From Streptosporangiaceae bacterium (lineage in GTDB: Bacteria > Actinomycetota > Actinomycetes > Streptosporangiales > Streptosporangiaceae), in assembly GCA_025934635.1 (NCBI GenBank), contig JAICWX010000269.1, forward strand, positions 1 to 11,485: 11,485 nucleotides of DNA, in the 5' to 3' direction. The notes under the pieces are model-generated. The model worked only from the letters and a program-made list of their open reading frames with translations, searched no databases and had not been told where the DNA came from. Below, piece after piece: positions 1 through 7,108 of the stretch. The position numbers and the translations under genes were made by a program. Positions within the stretch are counted from its first letter, which is position 1, and every line of letters starts with the position of its first letter.

Positions 1-2271
1 CAGTGCATGGCGCAGGAGGTCACGTTCATGATGCTCCGCGTCGTCCTGTTCGAGGTCTGCCGCCGCTACCAGCTCCGGCTCGCGCCCGGAGCAGCGGTGG
101 TGAAGAACACGGTGGTGACGACCAAGCCGGCCGCGGTGCCGGTCATCCGGATACCGCGCGAGGCGGCCCGGCCGGCCCCGGCGCGCCGGGGCGTCCCGGC
201 CGCCCGCCCGGCGACCGCCCGCGTCGTCCCGCCGCCCGCCCCGCCGCTGGACTCGCCCGCGGCCCCGCTGGCGGCCTCGCCCGCCATCCGGCCGGCCGCG
301 CCGCGGGCGGAGCCCGACTGGGGGCAGCCGACCGAGATCCCGGCCGCGAACGCCTACCGGCACCTGGTCATCGCCTACGGCAGCAACTTCGGCGCGAACA
401 AGGAACTGGCCGAGCGGTTCGCCGAGCGGAGCGACTTCCACGGCTACACCAGCGACGTGATCACCCTGAACGAGCTCGCCGACATGCCGCCGCGCAGCCA
501 GCCCTGGCTGCTGGTGGTCATGACCTCCACCTACACCTCGAACCCGCCGTCCAACGCGGCCGCCTTCAAGGCCTGGCTGGAGCGGACCGCGCCGGGTACG
601 GGCAGCTGGCGGAACTGCCGTTACCTGGTCTGGGGGCTCGGCAACACCCAGTGGAACGCGTTCCTGGCCTTCCCCCGCTACGTGCACGCCAAGCTGGCCG
701 AGCTGGGCGCGACTCCGCTGGCCGGGCTCGGCTACGGGGACGTGGGCACGCCGGCCTGGGAACGCCTGCACGCCACCTGGAACTGCCAGGTGTGGCCAGT
801 GCTGCTCGAGCTGTCGGGGGCCAGGCCGACGGCCGCCGCGGCCGAGCGCGTCGCCGCCGTGAACGCGACGGCGGGCGCGCTGACCGGCACCGACTCCAGT
901 ACGGCGATGCGCAAGTCGCTCTTCGGCGACGACGACGTGACCCAGCCCGTGCCGCGCCCGGTGACCGTCACCTCGATGATGCGGCGGCTGGCGCCGCTGG
1001 CCGCGGACCCGGCCGGGTCGCCGTCACGGGTGCTGCTGGCGCCGGCCATCCTCACCAACGCGGTCGGCGTGCGCACCGCCGAGGCGCGCGTGCTGGCCTG
1101 CCAGGACCTGCAGGACAGGCAGCAGGGCGGCACCCGGAAGCGGACGCGGCAGCTGGACATCAGCCTGCCGCCCGGCGTCACCTACCGGGCCGGGGACCAC
1201 CTCGGCGTGTGCCCGAAGAATGACGAAGAACGGGTGGAACGGCTCGCCCGGCACCTCGGCGCCGCCCTGGACGGCCTGTTCGTGGCGCCGAAGGGGATGG
1301 ACGTCCGGGCCGTGCCCAAGGGCGTCGTGCTCCAGGTCCGCAACGTGCTCACCAGCCTGGTCGACATCGGCGGGCGGCCGGGCCTGCCGCTGCTCGACCT
1401 CCTCCTCGACAAGGCGGCCGATCCCGGCGAGCGGTCGCGGCTCGCCGCGATGAGGGACGTCCTGGCCCAGCCCGACGGGCCGGCCTCGCCGCTGCGGGCG
1501 GTGATCGACGCGGGCGGTTTCGACGTGCTCCGGCTGCTGGAGAAGTTCCCGTCGTGCTCGCTGAACATCTTCGAGTTCCTCCGGGTGGCGCAGCCGCTGC
1601 GGCCGCGCTACTACTCGGCCAGCTCAAGCCCGCGGGTGCACGGCGACGGCATCATGCAGCTGACCGTCGGGCTGGCGGTCACGCCGGTGCCCGGCCGGCC
1701 CGGCCGCGAGTTCGCCGGCACGGGCTCGCGTTACCTGCACGGGCTGCGCCCGGGCGACCGGCTGAACGTGTTCGGTGACAGCGCCGACGGGTTCCGGCTG
1801 CAGCAGGACACGGCCAAGCCGATGATCTTCGTGTCGGCCGGCACCGGCCTGGCCCCGATGCGGGCCTTCCTGTGGGAGCGGCTGGCGATGCGGCGCGCGG
1901 GCAGCCCGCTCGCCGAGGCGGCGCTGTTCAACGGCATCGGGTCGGCCCGGCACGACTACCTTTACCGGGACGAGATCAGCCAGTTCGCCGCCGAGGGCGC
2001 GCTCAACCACGTGCACGTCGCGACGTCACGCGAGCCGGACCGCCGCGAGTACGTGCAGGACCGGATCCGCGCGCAGGGCGCGCTGGTCTGGCGGCTGATC
2101 GCGGCAGGCGGGTACGTCTACGTCTGCGGCTCGGCGGCGATGCGGGCCGGGGTCCGCGCCGCCTTCACCGACGTCATCGCTGACCACGGGGCGATGCCGC
2201 GCGAGCGCGCGGCCGCCTACCTCGACGAACTCGAGACGACCGCCCGCTACCGCCCCGACCTGTGGGGCTGA
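1..2271 (+). CDS. Bifunctional cytochrome P450 / NADPH-P450 reductase, 3' part
   Basis: The frame is open from base 1, so the gene starts upstream; the ATG at base 7 is internal. Residues are numbered from that Met. The first ~50 residues look like the end of a P450 heme domain: the codon at bases 4-6 is Cys, the probable heme ligand, and about 50 residues separate it from the RIPRE domain end, as in P450 BM3. A Pro/Ala-rich linker follows (about 52-115). Next is a flavodoxin FMN domain (118-268: YGSNFG 124-129, STYTSNPPSN 174-183). The FAD/NADP reductase part (340-754) has GDHLGVCPKN, RYYS 534-537 for FAD, SAGTG 610-614 and YVCGS 705-709 for NADPH. It ends in DLWG, keeping the terminal Trp that stacks on FAD. 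Electrons should pass from NADPH through FAD and FMN to heme for substrate hydroxylation in the cytosol. The reductase call is firm. P450 fusion is inferred from about 50 residues, and the substrate is unknown. Confidence 0.88.
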   Translation, partial: QCMAQEVTFMMLRVVLFEVCRRYQLRLAPGAAVVKNTVVTTKPAAVPVIRIPREAARPAPARRGVPAARPATARVVPPPAPPLDSPAAPLAASPAIRPAAPRAEPDWGQPTEIPAANAYRHLVIAYGSNFGANKELAERFAERSDFHGYTSDVITLNELADMPPRSQPWLLVVMTSTYTSNPPSNAAAFKAWLERTAPGTGSWRNCRYLVWGLGNTQWNAFLAFPRYVHAKLAELGATPLAGLGYGDVGTPAWERLHATWNCQVWPVLLELSGARPTAAAAERVAAVNATAGALTGTDSSTAMRKSLFGDDDVTQPVPRPVTVTSMMRRLAPLAADPAGSPSRVLLAPAILTNAVGVRTAEARVLACQDLQDRQQGGTRKRTRQLDISLPPGVTYRAGDHLGVCPKNDEERVERLARHLGAALDGLFVAPKGMDVRAVPKGVVLQVRNVLTSLVDIGGRPGLPLLDLLLDKAADPGERSRLAAMRDVLAQPDGPASPLRAVIDAGGFDVLRLLEKFPSCSLNIFEFLRVAQPLRPRYYSASSSPRVHGDGIMQLTVGLAVTPVPGRPGREFAGTGSRYLHGLRPGDRLNVFGDSADGFRLQQDTAKPMIFVSAGTGLAPMRAFLWERLAMRRAGSPLAEAALFNGIGSARHDYLYRDEISQFAAEGALNHVHVATSREPDRREYVQDRIRAQGALVWRLIAAGGYVYVCGSAAMRAGVRAAFTDVIADHGAMPRERAAAYLDELETTARYRPDLWG

Positions 2272-2273
2272 CC

Positions 2274-2277
2274 GGAG
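2274..2277 (+). promoter_or_regulatory. Ribosome binding site of the small membrane protein
   Basis: GGAG lies 5 bases before the ATG at 2283 and just after the P450-reductase stop (2269-2271). It favours this ATG over the in-frame GTG at 2262, which would overlap the upstream gene and has no comparable site. Confidence 0.6.
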
Positions 2278-2282
2278 TCACC

Positions 2283-2453
2283 ATGGATGCCCTCGCCCTT
2301 GTCCTGGCCGCCGCGGCCATGATCATGTTCGTGTTCGCCGCCAGCGGCCGTGAGCTGCGCCGCTTCAACGAGATCGCGCTCGGGCTCGTGTTCCTCACCG
2401 CCGCCCTGATCTGCCAGTTCACGTCCGTCACGAATACGCACATCGGCCGCTGA
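2283..2453 (+). CDS. Small two-helix membrane protein, unknown function
   Basis: A 56-residue protein. A hydrophobic segment at about 3-20 is followed by a short charged loop (SGRELRRFNE, 21-30), a second hydrophobic segment at about 31-48, and a polar tail. This predicts two membrane helices in a hairpin. I do not recognise a family. The ATG at 2283 was chosen because GGAG sits 5 bases upstream. The gene follows the P450-reductase stop by 11 bases, so the two are probably co-transcribed. A role as a membrane partner or anchor for the P450 is possible, but it is only inferred from position. Codon use has the same G/C-rich third positions as the neighbours, which supports real coding. Confidence 0.6.
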   Translation: MDALALVLAAAAMIMFVFAASGRELRRFNEIALGLVFLTAALICQFTSVTNTHIGR

Positions 2454-2488
2454 CGGCATCGGTATACGCTGTCGCACACGCGGGGGGC

Positions 2489-2529
2489 GCCAGCTAACGG
2501 GTGCCAGCTAACGGGTGCCAGCGAGAGGT
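2489..2529 (+). repeat. 14-bp tandem repeat, two exact copies plus a degenerate third
   Basis: The unit gccagctaacgggt occurs at 2489-2502 and exactly again at 2503-2516. A diverged third copy (gccagcgagaggt, 2517-2529) follows. The third copy contains the purine-rich AGAGG (2524-2528), the likely ribosome binding site of the gene starting at 2532 or 2535. The rest of this short intergenic stretch (2454-2531) shows nothing else I can support. Confidence 0.85.
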
Positions 2530-2531
2530 GC

Positions 2532-5402
2532 GTGGTGCCGCGAGTGCGCGAACCGGGCGGTCCGGGCGCCGGCGCCGGTGATCCCGGCGAGCCCGCAGGC
2601 GGCCCCGGCGAGTCCGCAGGCGGCCCCGGCGAGCACCCGGCCGCGCGGCTGCTGCGCGACGCCTATCCGTCCGCCCGCGCGCACGACCGGGCCGTCCGCT
2701 GGCTGACCTGGATCGCCTGGCAGCTGGACGGCCGCCGCGACCTGGCCTGGTGGGAGATCCCGGGCTGGGTCGGGGAGCCCTGGCTCAGGCACGCCCGCAC
2801 GCTGACCGGGGCGGTGCTGCTCGGCCTGGCGTTCGCCCTCGGGTTCGGCGGGTACGCCGGGCCGACCGGGCTGGCGGCCGGCGGGCTGGCCGCCTTGATC
2901 TCGGTGTACATCGGCAACCGGCTGCGGCCGGGCCGGCTGCGCCGGGGCCCGGCGTTGCGGGCGATGGTCCCGGCCTGGCCGCGGACCCGGCGGGACGTCA
3001 TCGTCCTGGCCCTGGCCGTGGCGACCGGGCTGTTCCTGCGGCCGGTGCTGATCCGCTTGTGGGCCCGCCCGGTCGCCGGGCCGCCGTCGGCGAGCTACCA
3101 GGCCTGCCGCCGGTCCACCGTGATCGACGCGACCGCCTGCCTGCTGACCGGCTTGCCGCTGGCCCTGGCCGGGCTGGCCGCCGGGGAGGTGGGGCTGGCG
3201 GCCCTGGCCGCCGGGCCGGCCGGGTTCGCGATACTGACCGCGCTGGCCGACGGCCAGCTGCCCGCCCTGCGGCAGGGCGAGCTCGCCCTGCTGGTCCGGC
3301 GCCGCCACCCGGTCAGGTTCGGCCGGCTGCTCGACGGCGCCGCCGACCGCCAGGTGCTGGTGCCCGCGGGCGCGTACTACCAGTTCCGCGACCCGTCCGT
3401 GCAGCGGTACCTGTTCGGTCGCCAGCAGCGCGTGGCCGACGAACGCACACGCCGCGCCACCGACCGCAAACAGCGGACTGAGGCACGGAACCAGCGGATC
3501 GACGCCGCGGCCGCCGGGAAGCACGGCGTCCGGCCCTGGCTGCTCGGCCGGCTGACGCCCGGCGCACGGGCGCGGCTGGCGGTGGACACGGGCGCCGGAG
3601 CGGGCCTGGCGACGATCGGCCGGCTGCTGTCCGAGCGCGTGCCCGGCTGGCACGCGTGGACCGCCGCGGTCCTCGGCAGCCTGGGCGTCATCGTCTCCGG
3701 CCTGCTGCTCGCATTCATGGCGTTCGTCATCATCGTCCTGCTGCTCGACCGGCTGGCGTGGAGCCTGCGCTGGTCGCTGTGGCTGACCGGCCGGCTGTCG
3801 CCGGCGGTCCAGGTCGCGGCGGCAGCCGCGGCGGTGGCCGCGGCGGCCCTGCTGACCGCGGCGATCGGCCCCGCCCCGGTGCGGCACGGGATCGCGGTCA
3901 TCGCCGTCGCGGTCATGCCCGCGGTGACCGTGGCCGTGGTGGGCGGCTGGGGCTGCGCGCTGCTGCAGCGGCGCTGGCGCGGGACGCGCCGCCGCCTGCT
4001 CCGGCCCGCCGCCGACGCGCTGCTGGCCGTGGTAACCGGGGTGGCCATGCTGCTGCTCATCGACCGGAACCTGCCCGGCGCCCAGGCCGCCGCGGGGCTG
4101 CTGTTCCCGGTCGCGGTCTGGCTGAGCGTCGTCGGCTGGCGGGCCATGAACGACTCGGCCCGGCTCGCGGTGCGGGCCGCCGCCGACATCGCGGTCGCGC
4201 TGCTGCTCGGCAGCACCCTCGTCCTGCTGCTGGTATGGCTGGCCAACCTGCTGCCCATGCCGCCCGCCGAGGTCCGGGTGCTGCGCGGCACCCTCGGCCG
4301 GGCCGGCGCCGCCGCCGACCTGCCGTGGTGGCTGTGGACCGCCCTGTTCGCGCTGCTGGCCGGGGCGAGCCTGGCGTTCGCCGTCTGGCCCGGCCCGCTC
4401 AAGCGGGTGGCCGGCTGGGCCGCCCGGCTGCGGGTGGTGCCGTCGGTCACCGTGATCAGCCGGCTGACCTCCGGCGTGCACATCGGCCTGCTCGTCGTCG
4501 TGCTGATCGGCCTGGCCGCCCCGGCCGCGGTGGAGCCGGCCCTGCGCGCCCGGCTGGCCGACCGGTACACCGAGACGCTCACCGACGACCTGCGGGCGCG
4601 CGGCGAACTGGCGGCCTACCGGCAAACCGAGCGCGCCTTCAACGCGGCTGACCTGCCGTTCCTGGTGCCGCTGGCCGACCTGATCCTGCAGATCGACCGC
4701 ATCAGCAAGCCGCCGGACGACCGGTCGGGGGCGACGGGTGTCGAGCTCGACCTGGCCCGGCGGATGGGCCAGCTGGAGGCGGCCGCGCTGGCCCTGCACC
4801 CGCCGGACATCACCCGGGCCGAGGCGGTCGTCACCCGGCAGGCCGGCCTGGACGAGCCCGCGGCCGGCCCGGACGCCGAGAACGAACGGCTGGCCCGGCT
4901 CGACTCGGCCCGGAAGGAAGACGACGCCACCGAGCGCCAGCTGGACCAGGCCGCGGAACTGGCGGCCGCCGCCGTAGCCCGGGCCCTGCCGCTGCCCGGC
5001 CTCGGGGACTCCGAGATCGTGCAGGTGATCAAGGAGTACCTCAGCAGCCTCATCGAGGACAGCCCGCTGAAGGACGTCTTCGCCGCCTGGGCCGGGCGGA
5101 TCGCGGGCGGCCAGGATCCTCCGGCCGCCGCGGAAGCCGTCGTCCCCGACCCGGAACGGCTGAAGGAGGCCGCCGTGGCCGCGGCTGGCCGTGAGGTGGC
5201 CAGGACGCCGGTCACCGACCCGGCCGAGATCGCCCGCCTGGCCGGCCAGGCCGGCGTGGTCGCCGCCGTCGACCTCGCCAACCAGGTGCGCTACCTGCAG
5301 GAAGGCAGCGGCCCGTGCGACGGCTGCACCCGGCCGGAGCGCCCGGCGGACCGGCGCGGCCCCGAGGATCATCCCTTCGAACCGCCGGAGTTCGTCCCGT
5401 GA
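2532..5402 (+). CDS. Multi-pass membrane protein resembling the C-terminal part of NACHT NTPases (no NTPase domain)
   Basis: A 956-residue protein. Residues 8-35 are a Gly/Pro-rich repeat. Residues 57-80 (WLTWIAWQLDG, then DLAWWEIP) and 259-297 (RLLDGAADRQVL, then GAYYQFRD) resemble blocks that, from memory, flank the membrane region in actinobacterial NACHT proteins (typically RDLAWW and GAVYQFRH). No Walker A or B motif is present, and the gene begins just before these blocks. Hydrophobic segments lie near 91-110, 112-127, 154-176, 198-238, 376-408, 424-446, 453-476, 494-510, 517-536, 551-574, 600-619 and 647-667, roughly twelve helices. A basic stretch at 297-350 should be cytosolic. The hydrophilic tail 668-956 is helix-prone, charged, ends in a Pro-rich segment, has CDGC at 929-932, and is unrecognised. 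The start is GTG 2532 or the adjacent GTG 2535, the latter better spaced (6 bases) from AGAGG. Function is unknown; signalling or defence is a guess. Confidence 0.8.
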   Translation: MVPRVREPGGPGAGAGDPGEPAGGPGESAGGPGEHPAARLLRDAYPSARAHDRAVRWLTWIAWQLDGRRDLAWWEIPGWVGEPWLRHARTLTGAVLLGLAFALGFGGYAGPTGLAAGGLAALISVYIGNRLRPGRLRRGPALRAMVPAWPRTRRDVIVLALAVATGLFLRPVLIRLWARPVAGPPSASYQACRRSTVIDATACLLTGLPLALAGLAAGEVGLAALAAGPAGFAILTALADGQLPALRQGELALLVRRRHPVRFGRLLDGAADRQVLVPAGAYYQFRDPSVQRYLFGRQQRVADERTRRATDRKQRTEARNQRIDAAAAGKHGVRPWLLGRLTPGARARLAVDTGAGAGLATIGRLLSERVPGWHAWTAAVLGSLGVIVSGLLLAFMAFVIIVLLLDRLAWSLRWSLWLTGRLSPAVQVAAAAAAVAAAALLTAAIGPAPVRHGIAVIAVAVMPAVTVAVVGGWGCALLQRRWRGTRRRLLRPAADALLAVVTGVAMLLLIDRNLPGAQAAAGLLFPVAVWLSVVGWRAMNDSARLAVRAAADIAVALLLGSTLVLLLVWLANLLPMPPAEVRVLRGTLGRAGAAADLPWWLWTALFALLAGASLAFAVWPGPLKRVAGWAARLRVVPSVTVISRLTSGVHIGLLVVVLIGLAAPAAVEPALRARLADRYTETLTDDLRARGELAAYRQTERAFNAADLPFLVPLADLILQIDRISKPPDDRSGATGVELDLARRMGQLEAAALALHPPDITRAEAVVTRQAGLDEPAAGPDAENERLARLDSARKEDDATERQLDQAAELAAAAVARALPLPGLGDSEIVQVIKEYLSSLIEDSPLKDVFAAWAGRIAGGQDPPAAAEAVVPDPERLKEAAVAAAGREVARTPVTDPAEIARLAGQAGVVAAVDLANQVRYLQEGSGPCDGCTRPERPADRRGPEDHPFEPPEFVP
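2583..2633 (+). repeat. 21-bp in-frame tandem repeat at the start of the membrane protein gene
   Basis: The 21-base unit at 2583-2603 recurs at 2604-2624 with one difference (C to T). A 9-base third start follows (cccggcgag, 2625-2633). The copies are in frame and encode GEPAGGP, then GESAGGP, then GEH, giving a Gly/Pro-rich N-terminal tail. A change of one unit would add or remove seven residues without a frameshift. Confidence 0.85.
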
Positions 5403-5403
5403 A

Positions 5404-5420
5404 CGAGCCTTAACCGCTCG
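5404..5420. terminator. Possible small hairpin between two convergent genes
   Basis: CGAGC (5404-5408) and GCTCG (5416-5420) can pair around a 7-base loop, across the 7-base gap between the stops of the membrane protein and the asparaginase. A five-pair stem without a T-run is weak. It is the only candidate terminator seen at this junction. Confidence 0.2.
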
Positions 5421-6399
5421 CCGCGCGGAACGCCGCGTCGATATCCGCCCGGCTGGCGCCGCTGGCCAGCAGCACGTGCAGCAGCAGCCGGGCCTTGACC
5501 GGGTCGAGGACCCCGGCGCTGATCAGCCCGGCCCCGAGCAGGTCCCGCTCGGAGCCGGCGAACCCGTAGACGCCGGACAGCACCCAGCCCCGCCCGGTCC
5601 GGGAGCCGAACACCACCGGGATCTGCCCGGCCAGGGCGGCCAGCGCCGGCATGGTGGCGGCGGGCACGTGCCCGGCGCCGAGCGCCGCGACCACCAGCCC
5701 GTCGAAGCGCCCCGCCGCCGCCCGCAGCAGCTCGCCGTCGTCGCCCAGGGCCAGCATGACCAGCCCGGTGCGCACCGGGCGGAGCGGGGCGGTCACCGGC
5801 ACGGTGAACCGCGTGGCCGGACGGGTGAGCAGGCGCGGTTCCCCCTCCACCACCCGGCCGAGCGGCCCGGCCGTCGGCGAGGCGAACGCGGTGATGCTGG
5901 TGGTGTCGGCCTTGCGGACGAACCGGGCGGCGTGAATCTCCTCGCCGAACACCACCAGGGCGCCGAGATCGCGCAGGACCGGACTGGCCGCCGCCTGCAC
6001 CGCGGCGAGGATGTTGGCCGGGCCGTCCGCCCCGGCCGCCGCCGCGGTGCGCATCGCCCCGGTCACCACGACCGGCTCGGGCCCGCTGTGCAGCAGGTCG
6101 AGCAGGAACGCGGTCTCCTCGATCGTGTCCGTGCCCTGGATCACCACCGCGCCTGCCGCCCCGGCGGCGATCCGCTCGCCGATCGCGGCGGCCAGCTCGC
6201 CGGCATCGGCGATGGTGAGCGAGGCGCTGGGCAGCTGGCGGAACTCGTGCACCTCGGCGTCGATCCCGTCCAGGCCGGGAACCGCGTCGAGCAGCTGCCG
6301 GCCGGTCAGTGCGGGCACCGCGCCCAGATCCCCGGAAGCCGGCCCGGGCACCATCGCGATGGTGCCGCCGAGGGTGAACACCGCGACCCAGCTGGGCAT
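5410..6399 (-). CDS. L-asparaginase, cytoplasmic type
   Basis: A 329-residue enzyme of the bacterial L-asparaginase family that hydrolyses L-asparagine to aspartate and ammonia. The catalytic elements are present: LGGTIA with Thr13; GTDTIEET with the second Thr-Asp pair at 90-91; and Lys163 in FVRKADTT, matching the family's T12, T89-D90 and K162. GAMR (114-117) with ADGPANI (124-130) and the C-terminal SRTG and [10 protein letters not shown] blocks are also typical. The length is normal for the family. There is no signal peptide, so it should be cytoplasmic. The ATG at 6399 places the GGTI motif at the usual distance from the N-terminus; an open frame continues upstream but only as a shadow of the dehydrogenase. 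No Shine-Dalgarno sequence precedes the ATG. It is divergent from the dehydrogenase and convergent with the membrane protein, so it is probably a single-gene unit. Confidence 0.93.
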   Translation of the reverse strand: MPSWVAVFTLGGTIAMVPGPASGDLGAVPALTGRQLLDAVPGLDGIDAEVHEFRQLPSASLTIADAGELAAAIGERIAAGAAGAVVIQGTDTIEETAFLLDLLHSGPEPVVVTGAMRTAAAAGADGPANILAAVQAAASPVLRDLGALVVFGEEIHAARFVRKADTTSITAFASPTAGPLGRVVEGEPRLLTRPATRFTVPVTAPLRPVRTGLVMLALGDDGELLRAAAGRFDGLVVAALGAGHVPAATMPALAALAGQIPVVFGSRTGRGWVLSGVYGFAGSERDLLGAGLISAGVLDPVKARLLLHVLLASGASRADIDAAFRAASG

Positions 6400-6405
6400 G
6401 GCGAT

Positions 6406-6411
6406 AGCGTA
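6406..6411 (-). promoter_or_regulatory. Candidate -10 element for a leaderless asparaginase transcript
   Basis: On the minus strand TACGCT (fits TANNNT) ends six bases before the asparaginase ATG, so transcription would begin at or next to the A of the start codon. Together with the lack of a ribosome binding site this suggests a leaderless mRNA, which is common in actinobacteria. No convincing -35 was found. Confidence 0.35.
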
Positions 6412-6416
6412 GTCGC

Positions 6417-6422
6417 AGGAGG
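6417..6422 (+). promoter_or_regulatory. Strong ribosome binding site of the dehydrogenase
   Basis: A perfect AGGAGG lies 8 bases before the ATG at 6431. It decides that start over the in-frame GTG codons at 6422 (inside the site itself) and 6428. Confidence 0.75.
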
Positions 6423-6430
6423 TGCCTGTG

Positions 6431-7108
6431 ATGCCCCGTACAGCCCTGGTCACCGGCGGCGCCAGCGGGCTCGGCGCGGCGAGCGCCGCCCGGCTGCGCG
6501 CCGACGGCCTGACCGTGACCACCCTGGACGTGGCCGGCCCGGCTGACATTACCGCTGACGTGACCGACGAGACGGCCCTGCGCGCGGCGGCCGGCCGCCT
6601 CGGCCCGGTCGACGTGCTGGTCAACTCGGCCGGCATCGTCGGCGCGAACAAGCCGCTGCTGGAGACGACGACGCAGGAATGGCAGCGCGTCCTCGACGTC
6701 AACGTCCTGGGCATCGTGAACGCCATGCGGGTCCTCGTGCCCGGCATGCGCGATCGCGGCTGGGGCCGGGTGGTCAACCTGGCCAGCATGGCGGGCAAGG
6801 ACGGCAACCCCAACCTGTCCATCTACTCGGCGTCCAAGGCCGCGGTGATCGCCCTGACCAAATCCGCGGGCAAGGAGCTGGCCACCACCGGCGTGCTGGT
6901 CAACGCGATCGCGCCCGCCGTCATCGCCACCCCGATGAACGACGGCACGGCGCCCGACGTGCTCGCCTACATGACCAGCCTGATCCCGATGAAGCGGGTC
7001 GGCCGCCCCGAGGAGGTCGCCGAACTGGTCGCCTTCCTCGCCTCGGACCGGGTGAGCTTCTCCACCGGCGCCGTCTACGACATCAGCGGCGGCCGCGCCA
7101 CCTACTGA
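6431..7108 (+). CDS. Short-chain dehydrogenase/reductase (SDR), classical type
   Basis: A 225-residue single-domain NAD(P)-dependent oxidoreductase. It has the cofactor motif TGGASGLG (8-15), the NNAG-equivalent NSAG (65-68), and the catalytic Asn91, Ser119, Tyr132 and Lys136 (YSASK). Asp33 at the end of the second strand suggests NAD over NADP. The segment after it is short, making the protein slightly smaller than the usual ~250 residues. The stretch AGKDGNPN followed by [13 protein letters not shown] recalls sugar-acid dehydrogenases such as 2-keto-3-deoxy-L-fuconate dehydrogenase. That substrate is a guess, and generic labels such as 3-oxoacyl-ACP reductase would fit equally badly. It is divergent from the asparaginase, and its last bases overlap the end of the SulP gene. 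No sugar-acid pathway genes are nearby. Confidence 0.92.
   Translation: MPRTALVTGGASGLGAASAARLRADGLTVTTLDVAGPADITADVTDETALRAAAGRLGPVDVLVNSAGIVGANKPLLETTTQEWQRVLDVNVLGIVNAMRVLVPGMRDRGWGRVVNLASMAGKDGNPNLSIYSASKAAVIALTKSAGKELATTGVLVNAIAPAVIATPMNDGTAPDVLAYMTSLIPMKRVGRPEEVAELVAFLASDRVSFSTGAVYDISGGRATY

Noticed and set aside
2463..2470. TATACGCT resembling a -10 element upstream of the NACHT-like gene
   Set aside because: No -35-like hexamer at 16-18 bases upstream; a short A/T-containing stretch alone is not enough.
2508..5372. 954-codon open frame on the minus strand opposite the whole membrane protein gene
   Set aside because: Its translation is Gly/Gln/Pro/Arg/His-rich with no domain or membrane pattern, as expected for the shadow of a very GC-rich gene. 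The plus frame has clear membrane helices and conserved blocks.
5191..6546. 451-codon plus-strand open frame over the asparaginase
   Set aside because: Shadow of the asparaginase, which has all its catalytic motifs; no coherent protein on the plus strand.
6400..6822. Upstream extension of the asparaginase frame to 470 residues
   Set aside because: The extension runs antisense through the dehydrogenase and adds about 140 residues unlike the family; asparaginases start just before the GGTI motif.
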